A stretch of 64,000 nucleotides of DNA from Arachidicoccus ginsenosidivorans. GTDB lineage: Bacteria > Bacteroidota > Bacteroidia > Chitinophagales > Chitinophagaceae. The stretch lies in contig NZ_CP042434.1 in NCBI RefSeq assembly GCF_007971385.1, positions 1,364,001-1,428,000 of the forward strand, written 5' to 3'. This document shows positions 1-10,231 of the stretch, in pieces. The stretch's first letter is position 1; every line of letters begins with the position of its first letter. The notes beneath the pieces were generated by a model, which was given only the letters and a program-made list of their open reading frames with translations, did not search any database and had not been told where the DNA came from. Both the position numbers and the translations under genes were made by a program.

Positions 1-1453
1 AGGTTTGTTCAGCACGATGCACCTTAATCGGCATACCGATCACATCGGCCATGGTTTGCATTATAAAGGCGGATTTCTGGGCCACGCCACCCATTGCGAT
101 CAGCCCTTTTACGGGTATACCTTGCTGAACAAAACGCTCAACAATGGCTCTGGCTCCAAAACAAGTCGCTTCTACAAGGGCCCGGAAGATTTCAGGGGCA
201 TCGGTACCTAATTGCAGCCCACTAATGGCTGCAGTTAACGCCTGGTTGGCATCAGGGGTTCTTCTGCCATTGAGCCAGTCTACTGCTAACACACTATTTT
301 CCGTAATTGGTTTTTTACTGGCCTGCTGCGAAAGTGTCACAAGTAAATCATTTTCCAATTTTTCCAGCTCGGCAGGCGAAGCGCCCATATTTTTTGCGGG
401 CCATAATAAGATATTTTTAAACCAGGCATACACATCCCCAAAAGCGCTCTGTCCAGCCTCTAATCCAACCATGCCAGGGATGACAGATCCAGGTACCTGA
501 CCACAAATGCCACTAACCAGAATATCCTTCATTTCCGCCTCTGGCACTACCATAATGTCGCAGGTTGAAGTGCCAATGATCTTACTTAACATATAAGGCG
601 CTATTTCTGCTCCAACAGCACCCATATGGCAGTCAAAAGCACCAATACCCACCACTACATCCGTAGATAAACCCAGTTTTTCGGCCCACTCAGCACTCAA
701 ATGCCCTGCAGGTTCAGCCGAAGTATACGTCCTGTCAAATAATCGATCTCTAAACCCATCTAAGAGTGGGTCGATTTGTGTAAAAAAATCATTGGGGGGC
801 AGCCCGTCAAAATCTGTGGCAAATAAGGATTTATGACCTGCAGCGCAAACGCTTCTCCTAAGTGCCTTCACATCCTGACCACCGGTCAATAAAAAGGGAA
901 TCCAATCACAATGTTCTACCCAGCTATAAATATTTGGCCGGATATGTTCATCTGTACGCAGCACATGTAATAACTTAGCCCAGAACCATTCAGTGCTATA
1001 AATACCGCCGACAAATTGCAGGTAATTAACGGCTCGATTGGCCGCCACTTCATTTATTCTGGCAGCTTCCTTAATCGAAGTATGGTCTTTCCATAATACG
1101 AACATGGCATTAGGATCCTGTTCAAAACCTGGTGTTAAAGCCAGCGGCGTACCAGTCTTGTCTACAGCCACTGGCGTTGAACCAGTGGTGTCTACCGAAA
1201 TACCTCTTACACGAGCTGCAGCTTCTGGTCCCACCTTTTCTAATACCTCCTTAATAGTGGCAGTGAGTCCTTCCACATAATCCAACGGATGTTGCCTGAA
1301 CTGTTGCTTTTGGGCATCACAGTACTTACCTGCGGCCCATCTTGGATAATAAAACACACTGGAAGCCAACTCCTTTCCACCGGCCGTATCTACGAGTACT
1401 GCTCGGACAGAATCTGTTCCATAATCAAGACCTATTACATAATTGTAATTCAT
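1..1453 (-). CDS. araB: Ribulokinase (partial, C-terminus beyond window)
   Basis: FGGY-family sugar kinase that phosphorylates L-ribulose to L-ribulose 5-phosphate in cytoplasmic L-arabinose catabolism. I translated the minus strand from the ATG at 1453 and found no stop through to the left edge: 484 codons of a usual ~560. The N-terminus reads MNYNYVIGLDYGTDSVRAVL, the typical ATP-binding start of ribulokinases. Later motifs SVDTTGSTP, GAFDCHMGAVGAE and GTSTCDIMV are characteristic of AraB rather than of glycerol- or xylulokinases. It points away from the hydroxyproline/arabinofuranosidase genes to its right but fits them functionally, because L-arabinose released by GH127 enzymes would enter metabolism through it. 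araA and araD, if present, would lie beyond the left edge. The family assignment is firm; substrate is inferred from motifs. Confidence 0.93.
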   Translation of the reverse strand, partial: MNYNYVIGLDYGTDSVRAVLVDTAGGKELASSVFYYPRWAAGKYCDAQKQQFRQHPLDYVEGLTATIKEVLEKVGPEAAARVRGISVDTTGSTPVAVDKTGTPLALTPGFEQDPNAMFVLWKDHTSIKEAARINEVAANRAVNYLQFVGGIYSTEWFWAKLLHVLRTDEHIRPNIYSWVEHCDWIPFLLTGGQDVKALRRSVCAAGHKSLFATDFDGLPPNDFFTQIDPLLDGFRDRLFDRTYTSAEPAGHLSAEWAEKLGLSTDVVVGIGAFDCHMGAVGAEIAPYMLSKIIGTSTCDIMVVPEAEMKDILVSGICGQVPGSVIPGMVGLEAGQSAFGDVYAWFKNILLWPAKNMGASPAELEKLENDLLVTLSQQASKKPITENSVLAVDWLNGRRTPDANQALTAAISGLQLGTDAPEIFRALVEATCFGARAIVERFVQQGIPVKGLIAMGGVAQKSAFIMQTMADVIGMPIKVHRAEQT

Positions 1454-1576
1454 ACAAATATAATTATGAGTAAAATTTTTTAATTGTAAATTTAACTATT
1501 ATTATCAACCCACAAAAAAAATCCTAAAGTTTTTTAACCTCTAGTTATTAACTAATTGAGATTCAAGTAGAAATTA

Positions 1577-2476
1577 TTAATCCAATACCAATCCCGGCTG
1601 CTGCAATTCCCTTAGACTTTCAATATATTCACTTGGTGCTTGTCCCATAACGGATTTAAACACCCGGTTAAAATTGGTGATGCTATTGAATCCAGAGTTA
1701 TAGGCAATGCTGGAAATGCTCTCAAAAGAACCTGTGGAAAATTGTTTTCTGGCCTCTCCGATGCGTACTTCATTTAAAAACTGCACGAAAGTATGGCGGG
1801 TGTGTTTCTTAAAAAACCTGCAAAACGCCTGGGGTGTCATAAAGGCTTGTCCGGCAACATCCTCCAGCGTGATCGGCTTATCATAATTTTGCAGAATATA
1901 GTTATAGATATGACTAATCCGGATGCCGTCCGTTTCTGTATTGATCATCTTGGATCCTTGCCGTGACAAGATCTTTTGATCAGAAATACCGGCCAGAAGC
2001 TGCAACAGCTGTATAAAAAGGATCACTCCTTGCGTTGCGTCCTCGGTTTTATAAAGTGTATCCATCAAGCGGGCAACCTCGGTTGTATGATGCTGAGGTA
2101 CCTGGATACCGTTTTGAGCCAGCGTGATAAAATTGCGTAAATGCTTTAATTCCGGAACACCCAATAAAGTCTGACAGATAACCTCCGGGTCAAAAAAGAT
2201 ATCTAAAGAGCAAATAATCCGCTCGGAACCTTCTTCAAAATAAGCCGCATGATTTTTAAATAAATGCGGCTGCCCGCCGCCAATAATAAAAATATCATTA
2301 TGGGTAAAGCTATGCATATTATGATCCACCATAAGCGTACCTTCTCCTTGTTGTACCCATGTTAGTTGCATTTCTTTGTGGCGATGCAAATACGGGTAAA
2401 AATGCGGCAATAAATCCATTCTGGTGACAATTGTTTTGTCGTGACTAACGGGGATGGTAAACTGCAGGACTTTCAT
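1577..2476 (-). CDS. AraC-family transcriptional regulator (cupin + HTH), likely local activator
   Basis: 299 residues. The N-terminal ~170 residues form a cupin-type sensor (PHFYPYLHRHKEMQLTW, then IIGGGQPHLFKNH), as in AraC/RhaS-like regulators. The C-terminal ~100 residues carry the double helix-turn-helix: TLEDVAGQAFMTPQAFCRFF followed by ISSIAYNSGFNSITNFNRVF and the closing GQAPSEY. It is divergent from the deaminase at 2804 across a 327-bp gap, a typical arrangement for a regulator controlling the neighbouring operon. Its ligand is unknown; hydroxyproline, a pathway intermediate or an arabinose compound are all possible from context. Family is clear, target inferred. Confidence 0.9.
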   Translation of the reverse strand: MKVLQFTIPVSHDKTIVTRMDLLPHFYPYLHRHKEMQLTWVQQGEGTLMVDHNMHSFTHNDIFIIGGGQPHLFKNHAAYFEEGSERIICSLDIFFDPEVICQTLLGVPELKHLRNFITLAQNGIQVPQHHTTEVARLMDTLYKTEDATQGVILFIQLLQLLAGISDQKILSRQGSKMINTETDGIRISHIYNYILQNYDKPITLEDVAGQAFMTPQAFCRFFKKHTRHTFVQFLNEVRIGEARKQFSTGSFESISSIAYNSGFNSITNFNRVFKSVMGQAPSEYIESLRELQQPGLVLD

Positions 2477-2803
2477 AATTCAAGAATTTTAATGGAGAAT
2501 CGCATCAAAGAATAACCAAACATTGATAAGGCCAAGTTAACAAATTCTGCGTGCTCAATACGTAAATTACCACCAAATGATCAATTTTCGTGTAAACTAG
2601 GTTAAAATATGGTTAGTCGCGGCAATATCAGACAGGATTTTATGAATTTTATCACATTTTCAAGGATCTGCAGACCGGGTTAATATCTGTATAGTAAATA
2701 ACAAAAAGCGGGAATATTGCTTGAACAGCGGCCGGTAATTTTACAGGCGAATATTCCTTACTTTGTAGAGGACTTTGTTTTAATTATTAAATAAAATACA
2801 ACT
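2477..2803. other. Divergent intergenic region between AraC regulator and deaminase operon
   Basis: This 327-bp gap is AT-rich and holds no convincing ORF or hairpin. It must contain the promoters of both the regulator (minus) and the catabolic operon (plus), and presumably the AraC-type operator. I could not identify a clear repeated operator half-site by eye. Confidence 0.5.
2758..2765 (+). promoter_or_regulatory. Candidate Bacteroidota -7 box for the hydroxyproline operon
   Basis: TTACTTTG matches seven of eight positions of the Bacteroidota -7 consensus TAnnTTTG and lies 39 bp before the ATG at 2804. No clear -33 TTG element was found at the usual spacing, which suggests activator dependence, but the call is tentative. 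Confidence 0.35.
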
Positions 2804-3733
2804 ATGGCATTAGAATGGAAAGGCGTATTTCCTGCAGTGACAACCAAATTTAATAAAAATGACGAACTGGATCTGCCTTTGTTTGAAAAAAACCTGCAGG
2901 CGCAGATTCAGGCAGGTGTGGCAGGTATTATTATTGGGGGATCTCTTGGAGAATCCAGTACGGTAACAACACAGGAATTGGAAGAGTTGGTCAAAAGTGG
3001 TTTAAAAATAGCTGACGGCAAAATACCGGTCGTTGTAAATATCGCAACAGGTGCCACTAAGGAAGCGGTAGCGCTGGCAAAACAAATCAAAATCTGGGGG
3101 GCGCAAGGCATTATGCTTTTGCCACCGATGCGCTATAAATCCACACCTGAGGAGACTGTTTTGTTTTTTAGAACCGTCGCTGCCGCCACTGATTTGCCGA
3201 TCCTGCTCTATAATAATCCGGTAGATTATAAAACAGAAATCACTTTGGATATGTTTGAGGCATTAAAGGATCTGCCTACCATTCAAGCAGTTAAAGAATC
3301 CACCAGGGATGTATCCAATGTCATTCGGTTGCGCAACCAATTTGGTGATCGCTTCAGGATTCTATGTGGAGTAGATACCCTGACTTTTGAAGAGCTCTCT
3401 GCGGGAGCTGATGGCCTTGTTGCAGGTCTGGTATGTGCTTTCCCTAAAGAGACGGTCGCGATATATAATTTTATTAAAAACAAGCAACATGATAAGGCCC
3501 TCATCATCTATAGATGGTTTATGCCACTTTTGGAATTTGATATTACACCTCAACTCGTGCAGTATATCAAACTTGCAGAAGTCTATACCGGCCTTGGCAG
3601 TGAAATCGTTCGTGCGCCCAGGCTTGCCTTAAGTGGCATGGAGCGTTCAAAGGCGGTCAAAATAATCGAATCTGCCCTGGCAAATCGCCCTGAGTCTTTG
3701 GTCGCAGAAGGGCTTGCTCTGGCAGCATCTTAA
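2804..3733 (+). CDS. DapA-family lyase/deaminase, probable pyrroline-4-hydroxy-2-carboxylate deaminase
   Basis: 309 residues, the normal length for the class I aldolase-like DHDPS/NAL family, a TIM-barrel enzyme forming a Schiff base with a lysine. Visible landmarks: GGSLGESS near residue 45 (equivalent of the GTTGE loop), YNNP with Tyr136, and the Schiff-base Lys164 in AVKESTRD. True lysine-biosynthetic DapA usually sits with housekeeping genes. Here it leads a run with KGSA dehydrogenase, 4-hydroxyproline epimerase and a DadA-like oxidase, the three partners of the trans-4-hydroxyproline pathway. In that pathway this family deaminates delta-1-pyrroline-4-hydroxy-2-carboxylate to alpha-ketoglutarate semialdehyde. 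The family is certain; the substrate is inferred from neighbours. 2-keto-3-deoxy-sugar-acid dehydratase or aldolase is the main alternative. Confidence 0.85.
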   Translation: MALEWKGVFPAVTTKFNKNDELDLPLFEKNLQAQIQAGVAGIIIGGSLGESSTVTTQELEELVKSGLKIADGKIPVVVNIATGATKEAVALAKQIKIWGAQGIMLLPPMRYKSTPEETVLFFRTVAAATDLPILLYNNPVDYKTEITLDMFEALKDLPTIQAVKESTRDVSNVIRLRNQFGDRFRILCGVDTLTFEELSAGADGLVAGLVCAFPKETVAIYNFIKNKQHDKALIIYRWFMPLLEFDITPQLVQYIKLAEVYTGLGSEIVRAPRLALSGMERSKAVKIIESALANRPESLVAEGLALAAS

Positions 3734-3900
3734 TGGATTTTGGGTAATATTTTGCGGGGACGCAGATGGATAGGCAACTTGAAAAATTGTCAGTTCATTG
3801 CCTCCTTGCCAAAAAATAACACGTAACTTAGACAATTAAGCATTTGGCTTAAGTTTTTAAACAGCGCACACCTAACAAATTAATTCAAAAATTGATTCCC

Positions 3901-5402
3901 ATGCAACACGATATAACAGAAAGTATGCAATTAGCCGCCACGGTTATGAACCGGGCCCAGACTGCATTTTTAAGTTTCCAGCACAGCACTGCTCAGCAGC
4001 GCGGGGCATTGCTTGAAAAAATAGCTGACTTGCTGGAAGCAAACAGACAGACGCTGGTTACGATTGCCCGACAAGAATCCCATTTATCTGAAGCGCGGTT
4101 AAATGGGGAGCTCAGTCGTACAACTGGTCAGCTGAAACTTTTTGCCCAGTTACTGTTGGAAGGTAGCTGGGTACAGGCGAGCATCGATACCGCCTTACCT
4201 GACAGAACGCCATTACCCAGAACGGACATCCGTAAGATGTTACGCCCCAAAGGGCCAATTCTGGTTTTTGGCGCCAGTAATTTCCCGTTTGCTTTTTCGA
4301 CCCTTGGCGGCGATACTGCCAGTGCCTTGGCTGCCGGTTGCCCGGTTGTTATAAAAGCCCATCCTGGCCATCCAAATACTTCCAAAGCGGTATTTGATGT
4401 GGCCAGTGAAGCCATAAGCAGTCTTGGGCTGCCGCCTGATATTTTGCAACATGTAAGCGAAACTGGCACACAAATCTCCATCGACCTGGTCCAGGCTAAA
4501 GCGACAGCAGCGGTTGGTTTCACTGGCTCTTTCCAGGCGGGTACTACACTTATGCAGGCTGCAGCCCACAGAACAGCCCCCATTGAAGTATTCGCTGAGA
4601 TGAGTAGCACAAACCCAGTGGTGATCCTTAGTGATCTATTAAATACCGCCCCCGAAGGCACCGCTCAAAAATTAGCAGCATCTGTCGCCCTTGGAGTCGG
4701 TCAATTCTGTACCAATCCTGGACTTATTTTTATGACCAAAGACGCCGGGCTGGAGGCTTTTCAACAGGCATTTATAGGGGCTTTAAGCAGTGTACCCCCT
4801 CTGAAATGTTGCATGAAGCCGTATTGGAAAACTACCATAATAATCTACAAATCGTTTTATCTCAAGCCGGAGTTGACACCTTGTTAGCAAGCACGGACGC
4901 TGGGAGTGATGGGCTCCATGCAAGCCCCTCACTGGCAAGGGTCACAGCGGATAGTTTTATCCATAACAGCGCACTTAAAACAGAAGTATTCGGGCCTTTT
5001 TCATTACTGGTGGTGGCTAGAGACCAGCAGGAGCTTATAGAGGCACTCCGCAGTCTGGACGGACAATTAACAGCCAGTCTTTTTGGAACCGATCGTGATC
5101 TTACAGACCAACAAGGTCTTAATCCGCTACTGGATATACTCACCGGGATCGCCGGGCGGGTCATTTTTAATGAAGTACCTACGGGTGTGGAAGTCTGTCA
5201 TGCGATGGTGCATGGTGGTCCTTTTCCTGCTACTTCTTCCAGCAGTTATTCCTCGGTGGGCACCTCGGCCATACTGCGCTGGGTAAGACCGGTTTGTTAT
5301 CAAAATCTCCCTGATAATTTATTACCGGACGCCCTCAAAAATAGCAATCCATTGGGCATTTTCAGGCAAATCAATGGCAACTGGACAAAAAATCAACTTT
5401 AA
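3901..5402 (+). CDS. Alpha-ketoglutarate semialdehyde (2,5-dioxopentanoate) dehydrogenase, frameshifted
   Basis: NAD(P)-dependent aldehyde dehydrogenase that would oxidise alpha-ketoglutarate semialdehyde to alpha-ketoglutarate, the last step of hydroxyproline breakdown. Catalytic Cys lies in GVGQFCTNPGLIF, the general-base Glu in EVFAEMSSTNP, and the cofactor loop in GFTGSFQAG. The C-terminal half continues in another frame with TEVFGPFSLLVVA. The frames join at a C run at 4795-4799; adding one C gives SVPPSEMLHEAV and a 500-residue protein, close to the family norm. I chose the ATG at 3901 over an upstream TTG at 3892. It follows the deaminase by ~170 bp on the same strand. The disruption looks like a homopolymer consensus error. 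Substrate is inferred from family resemblance plus operon. Confidence 0.85.
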
Positions 5403-5427
5403 CCTTTTGAAAGTTTGTTGAATCTAT

Positions 5428-6429
5428 ATGCGTAAAACATTTTTTTGCATCGATGGCCATACCTGTGGTAATCCGGTGCGCCTGGTGGCCGGCGGTGGCC
5501 CCATTTTAGAAGGGCAGACGATGCGGGAGAAAAGATTGTTTTTCCTGGAGCATTATGACTGGATCCGAAAAGGACTTATGTTTGAGCCCAGAGGCCATGA
5601 TATGATGAGTGGTTCCATTCTATACCCTCCTTCCAATAAAGATTATGATATCGGCGTTCTTTTTATTGAGACCAGCGGCTGTCTGCCCATGTGCGGGCAC
5701 GGCACCATTGGCACGGTAACTATTGCGCTGGAGGCCGGGCTAATCACGCCTGCCGTACCGGGCACACTTAGGCTGGAAACACCGGCAGGCTTAGTAATCG
5801 CTACCTATAAGGAGCAAAAAGGTAAAATCAAATCCGTTAAACTGATTAATGTACCCTCTTTTCTGGCTGCCGGAGATCTTACGGTCTCCCATCCAGAGCT
5901 AGGTCAGCTGACTTTTGATGTTGCTTATGGTGGTAATTTTTATGCCATTGTAGACCCGCAACAAAATTTCAGTGGCATGCAGGATTATACATCCCTGGAT
6001 ATAATTCGCTGGTCACGCCAGATGCGGGAAGTTGTCGCTAAGGGTCCGGATTTTGTTCATCCAGAAGATGCTGCAATCCAAGGTGTCCACCATATTATGT
6101 GGACAGGTAAGCCGCTAAATCCCAAGAACACTGCGCGCAATGCTGTGTTCTATGGCGATAAAGCAATTGACCGCAGTCCATGCGGCACGGGCACTTCCGC
6201 AAGGATGGCGCAGTTACATGCCAGAGGCAAACTCCAAAAAGGTGATGCTTTTATTCATGAGAGCATTATCGGCTCTACTTTTACCGGCACCATTGAGGGC
6301 ACCTGCCAGGTGGGTGATTTTGAGGCGATTATCCCTGGCATTGAAGGCTGGGCCAGGGTCTTCGGACAAAATACCATTACCATTGACACGGATGATGACC
6401 CGCTGGCACTAGGTTTCTCAGTCATATAA
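5428..6429 (+). CDS. 4-hydroxyproline 2-epimerase (proline racemase family)
   Basis: 333 residues, intact. Proline-racemase-fold enzyme that would interconvert trans-4-hydroxy-L-proline and cis-4-hydroxy-D-proline by two-base chemistry. Both catalytic cysteines are present: Cys89 in PMCGHGTIG and Cys252 in DRSPCGTGTSARMA. Having Cys at both positions separates true racemases/epimerases from trans-3-hydroxyproline dehydratases, which carry Thr at the second site. The N-terminus IDGHTCGNPVRLV is typical of the hydroxyproline epimerase branch. It starts 25 bp after the dehydrogenase and sits between it and a GH127 gene. Together with the deaminase, dehydrogenase and DadA-like oxidase it completes the known hydroxyproline route. 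Confidence 0.92.
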   Translation: MRKTFFCIDGHTCGNPVRLVAGGGPILEGQTMREKRLFFLEHYDWIRKGLMFEPRGHDMMSGSILYPPSNKDYDIGVLFIETSGCLPMCGHGTIGTVTIALEAGLITPAVPGTLRLETPAGLVIATYKEQKGKIKSVKLINVPSFLAAGDLTVSHPELGQLTFDVAYGGNFYAIVDPQQNFSGMQDYTSLDIIRWSRQMREVVAKGPDFVHPEDAAIQGVHHIMWTGKPLNPKNTARNAVFYGDKAIDRSPCGTGTSARMAQLHARGKLQKGDAFIHESIIGSTFTGTIEGTCQVGDFEAIIPGIEGWARVFGQNTITIDTDDDPLALGFSVI

Positions 6430-6504
6430 TCAGCCGCCTATCCACCTGGGAAATGACTGGTCGGTTACAATACAATTTTGCTCTTTTTTAAAATCACTAT
6501 CCTT

Positions 6505-8863
6505 ATGCATTATCAAAAATTGACGGCACTGATTATCCCTTTCGCCTTGTCATTGATGACGGTGGCCGCTCAGACATATATTCCGGTTAAAAACGATTCG
6601 CGTTTCAAAATAAAACCAGCTGCTGACGTCCAGGCCTATGGTTTTGCCATGACAGATGTCAAACTAGCCCCAGGTTCTCCTTTTGCACACGCCCAGCAAT
6701 TGGATGCGCATTATCTTTTGGAGCTTAAACCAGACAGGCTACTGGCCAGGTTTTACAAAAATGCCGGCCTGCCGGAAAAGGACTCCGTATACGGGGGCTG
6801 GGAAAGCTCAGGATTATCCGGCCATACGCTGGGGCATTACTTATCCGCCACCAGTCTGATGTATAGCACCACTGGCAATACGGTATTCAAACAACGAGTT
6901 GATTATATTGTGGGCGAATTAGCCAGATGCCAAAAAGCCCGTAAAACTGGCTACGTGGGCGCCATTCCTAATGAAGACAGCATTTTTGGGCGCGTGGCCA
7001 AAGGAGATATTCAAAGCGGCGGTTTTGATCTGAATGGCGGTTGGTCGCCCTGGTATACGGTACATAAGGTGATGGCTGGCCTGGTAGACGCTTATCTATA
7101 CACTGGCAACCAGGAAGCCTTGACTGTTGTCACTAAAATGGCCGACTGGGCAGATAATTTGCTAAAACCCTTAAGTGATGCTCAGATGCAAAAAATGCTG
7201 GTTTGTGAATATGGGGGAATGAACGATGTATTGGTAAATATTTATGCCATTACCGGTAACAAAAAATACCTGAATTTAGCCAATCGCTTCTTTGATGATT
7301 TTGTGATGTTGCCTTTGTCTGAAAGAAAGGATGCCCTGCAAAATAAACATGCCAATACCAATATCCCTAAAGGTGTGGGCTCTGCCTCTCAGTACCTTTG
7401 GGTGGGTAGTGGCAGAGATAGCACGATTGCGCAGTTTATGTGGCGGACCATTGTAGGCCATCATAGCTATGCCAATGGTGGTGATGGAAGTTATGAATAT
7501 TTTGGTACTGAAGACCATTTAAGTGACCGGCTCAGCGATGACAATACAGAAACCTGTGCTTCTTATAATATGTTAAAACTTACCAGAAAACTCTTTACCC
7601 TGCATCCCTCTGCCAAATTGGGGGACTATTATGAAAGGACGCTTACGGATCATATATTAGCCACCCAGCAGCCCGAGACGGGTATGTTTACCTATTTTGT
7701 TCCTCTACGCATGGGGGAGCCAAGACTTTCAGTGATCCCTTCAATACCTTTACCTGTTGTGTGGGCACGGGTATGGAAAATCATGCTAAATATGGAGAGA
7801 GCATATTTTTCCAGAGTCCGGACAGCAAAACTTTGTTTGTAAATTTATTCATCCCGGCTACCTTAAGCTGGCAGGTGCAGCATACAAAAATACAATTGGC
7901 TTCTTCTATCTTACAAACAGACACCATTACCTTACATATTCAAAATAAGAAGGCTGCTCAATTTTCTGTAAAACTGCGCAAACCAAAGTGGTCCAAAGAC
8001 TTTACGCTGCTCTTAAATGGCAAGGCAGTAAACGCTCAGGTGGATGCAAAAGGTTTTGTGACGATTGCTAATAATTGGAAAAATGGGGATCAACTTCAGT
8101 ATGTACTTCACCGCACCATTCACGCCGAGCCAATGATTGATAATAAAGACAGGGTGGCTATTTTCTATGGTCCAGTATTACTGGCAGGACTTCTGGGAGA
8201 CAGTACGGCTGACCCGGTGATGGGCATACCGGTACTGTTAACCGATGACCACGATGCCAGCCATTGGATCCAGCCGGTAGACAAAAAAATATGATCTTTA
8301 AAACTACCGTTGGCAAACCACTGGATGTTACACTCAAGCCATTTTACAGTGTTTACAAGCAGCATTATATGGTTTATTGGGATCTGTTTACGCCTGCTGG
8401 CTGGCAGGCCCGTAAGGCGTCGTATAAAGCTGAGCTGGAAAGGCAAAAATCGATTGATGCCAGAACGGTGGATGTTTTCCGCATCGGGGAAATGCAGCCA
8501 GAAAGAGATCACCATTTAACTGCTTCTGACAATTCTTATGTCAGCGAGGCCTTCGGCAAACATGGCCGAGAGGCAAGAAGTGGGGGTTTCTTTGAATTTG
8601 ACATGAAAATAGATCCTAATAACACAGACAGTCTGCTGGTCACTTATATCGGAGCTGACAAAAACCGAAAATTTGATATTATCGTGGAGGGCAACCTCAT
8701 TGCAACCGAGCATCTGGAAGGTGGGCAGTCTGATAAGTTCTATGACAGAACCTACGGGATCCCCAAAGCGCTGATCCAGGGCAAAATCAATATACGGGTG
8801 CGCTTTGATGCTAAATATAAGTCAACGGCAGGCAGGGCCTTTAGTGTTCGCGTGATTCGCTAG
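6505..8863 (+). CDS. Secreted GH127/DUF1680 beta-L-arabinofuranosidase-like protein, two frameshifts
   Basis: A signal peptide starts at the ATG at 6505 (MHYQKLTALIIPFALSL...AAQ); a TTG upstream at 6478 is less likely. The DUF1680 (alpha/alpha)6 catalytic domain follows. Family metal/catalytic residues are visible: ETCASYNMLKLTRKLF (Glu349, Cys351), then after the first frame change TFTCCVGTGMENH with the adjacent cysteines. In Bifidobacterium HypBA1 the equivalent Glu338, Cys340, Cys417 and Cys418 bind zinc, with Cys417 as nucleophile. The C-terminal ~180 residues resemble the beta-rich domain often trailing this family (DUF6805-like). Breaks lie in a G run (7713-7717) and an A run (8283-8289); restoring one base in each gives 786 residues. 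The gene sits inside the hydroxyproline operon, so a role on arabinosylated hydroxyproline peptides is inferred. Confidence 0.85.
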
Positions 8864-8957
8864 TTGCTGTTAAACTAGTTAAACTAAACAATACAAAACA
8901 ACCTGGTCGGTGATGCCGGATTTTATTTAAAAAATTAAGCAATTCAATAATGCGTAT

Positions 8958-10171
8958 ATGCCAAAAAACAGCGTAATTATTATAGGAGGGGGATTTCGGG
9001 GTTATCCTCTGCCCGTTATCTGGCTAAAGCCGGATGGACAGTCACGGTACTGGAAAAGGGAGATTTTACGGATGGCTGCTCTTATGGCAATGCGGGTTTT
9101 GTCTGCCCCAGCCATTATATTCAACTGGCCACCCCTGGTATTGCCAAACAAGGGCTCAAATGGATGCTTAAAAGCACCAGCCCTTTTTATATTCAACCCA
9201 GGTTAGATCCGGCCTTACTTCGCTGGGGTGTTCACTTTCTAAAAAGGGCGAAACAAAAATATGTCACGCAAAACGCCGCGTCACTAAGAGATATCGGGTT
9301 ACTAAGCCTAAATGAGTACGAACAGGTCTGGCTGGGAGAAATGGATTTTGACTATCAGCATAAAGGCATGCTGGAGGTTTTTCAAACGCAGGCCGCTTTT
9401 AAAGAATGTACGCATATCGCAAAAATAGGCCAGGATTTAGGGTTGGAAATAGAAATGCTGGACAAAACCGGTCTATCAGAGCTTGAACCGGACACTGAGT
9501 GGAACGCCATGGGCGCCGTGTATTACAAATGTGATGGTCATTTAAATCCGGCAAAACTGATGCGAGGACTTTACAACAACCTTGAAAGCCTGGGTGTTCA
9601 ATTGCGCGCCAATCAACAAGTCACTGGTTTTAAAAAGCAGGGGCCGTTAATTACTGAAGTTTACGCAGGTGAAAATAGCTTTAAAGCAGATGCTGTCGTA
9701 CTGGCAGCGGGTAGCTGGAGTGAACAGCTAGCCCGGCAACTACACCTGAACCTTCCTGTGGTCGGGGGACGCGGTTATTCTTTTATGGTCCCCGTCCAAA
9801 ATCACCACCGTATCCACCGCCCGGGCCTTTTGGTGGAGGGCCGGGCCGCTTTTACGCCCTTGGGTAATGAGCTACGTTTTGGGGGTACCATGGAAATCAG
9901 AAATCTGGATGCACCGATGTCTTTAAACAGGGTCAAAGGAATCATTAACGCCGTAGAAAATTTCTTTCCGGATTATAGAGGGCAACTGGATTTTAACAAA
10001 ATAAAACCTGCTATCTGGTCTGGATTTAGGCCAGTTTCTGTGGACGGCATGCCGTATATTGGCAAATCACCATCCATTGAGAATCTGGTGGTTGCAACGG
10101 GACATGCTCAGCTAGGCATCAGCTTAGGTGCTGCCACTGGTCTGCTGGTCAGCGAACTGGTCCGGGGGTAG
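8958..10171 (+). CDS. DadA-like FAD oxidoreductase, probable D-hydroxyproline dehydrogenase, frameshifted
   Basis: DAO-family flavoenzyme expected to oxidise cis-4-hydroxy-D-proline to delta-1-pyrroline-4-hydroxy-2-carboxylate. The dinucleotide-binding start is VIIIGGG followed, after a one-base correction in the G run at 8988-8992, by ISGLSSARYLAKAGWTVTVLEKG, a perfect GxGxxG plus acidic end. Next comes DGCSYGNAGFVCPSH, as in DadA proteins; later AVVLAAGSWSEQLARQL, and near the end GFRPVSVDGMPYIG and ATGHAQLGISLGAATG. The corrected length is 404 residues, normal for the family. It lies ~95 bp after the GH127 gene on the same strand. The N-terminal 60-odd residues are lost if the frame is taken literally. 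Substrate is inferred from the operon. Confidence 0.87.
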
Positions 10172-10190
10172 ATACTAGTATAAATATAAC

Positions 10191-10198
10191 TACCTTTG
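10191..10198 (+). promoter_or_regulatory. Bacteroidota -7 box upstream of M24 peptidase
   Basis: TACCTTTG is an exact match to TAnnTTTG, 34 bp before the ATG at 10232, in the 60-bp gap after the DadA-like gene. It suggests the peptidase can be transcribed separately from the genes upstream. No clear -33 TTG was seen. Confidence 0.45.
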
Positions 10199-10231
10199 GG
10201 ATCAATAGATTCAATAACTAAATAAGAAATT

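Noticed and set aside
144..1483. Several plus-strand frames across the left end
   Set aside because: They are antisense shadows of the ribulokinase gene, whose minus-strand frame is uninterrupted and full of family motifs.
3892..3900. Upstream TTG start for the semialdehyde dehydrogenase
   Set aside because: The ATG at 3901 is nine bases later and gives the family-like N-terminus MQHDITESMQ; no reason to prefer TTG.
4128..4661. 177-codon minus-strand frame
   Set aside because: Antisense shadow of the aldehyde dehydrogenase; composition is reverse-complement Ala/Ser-rich and lacks motifs.
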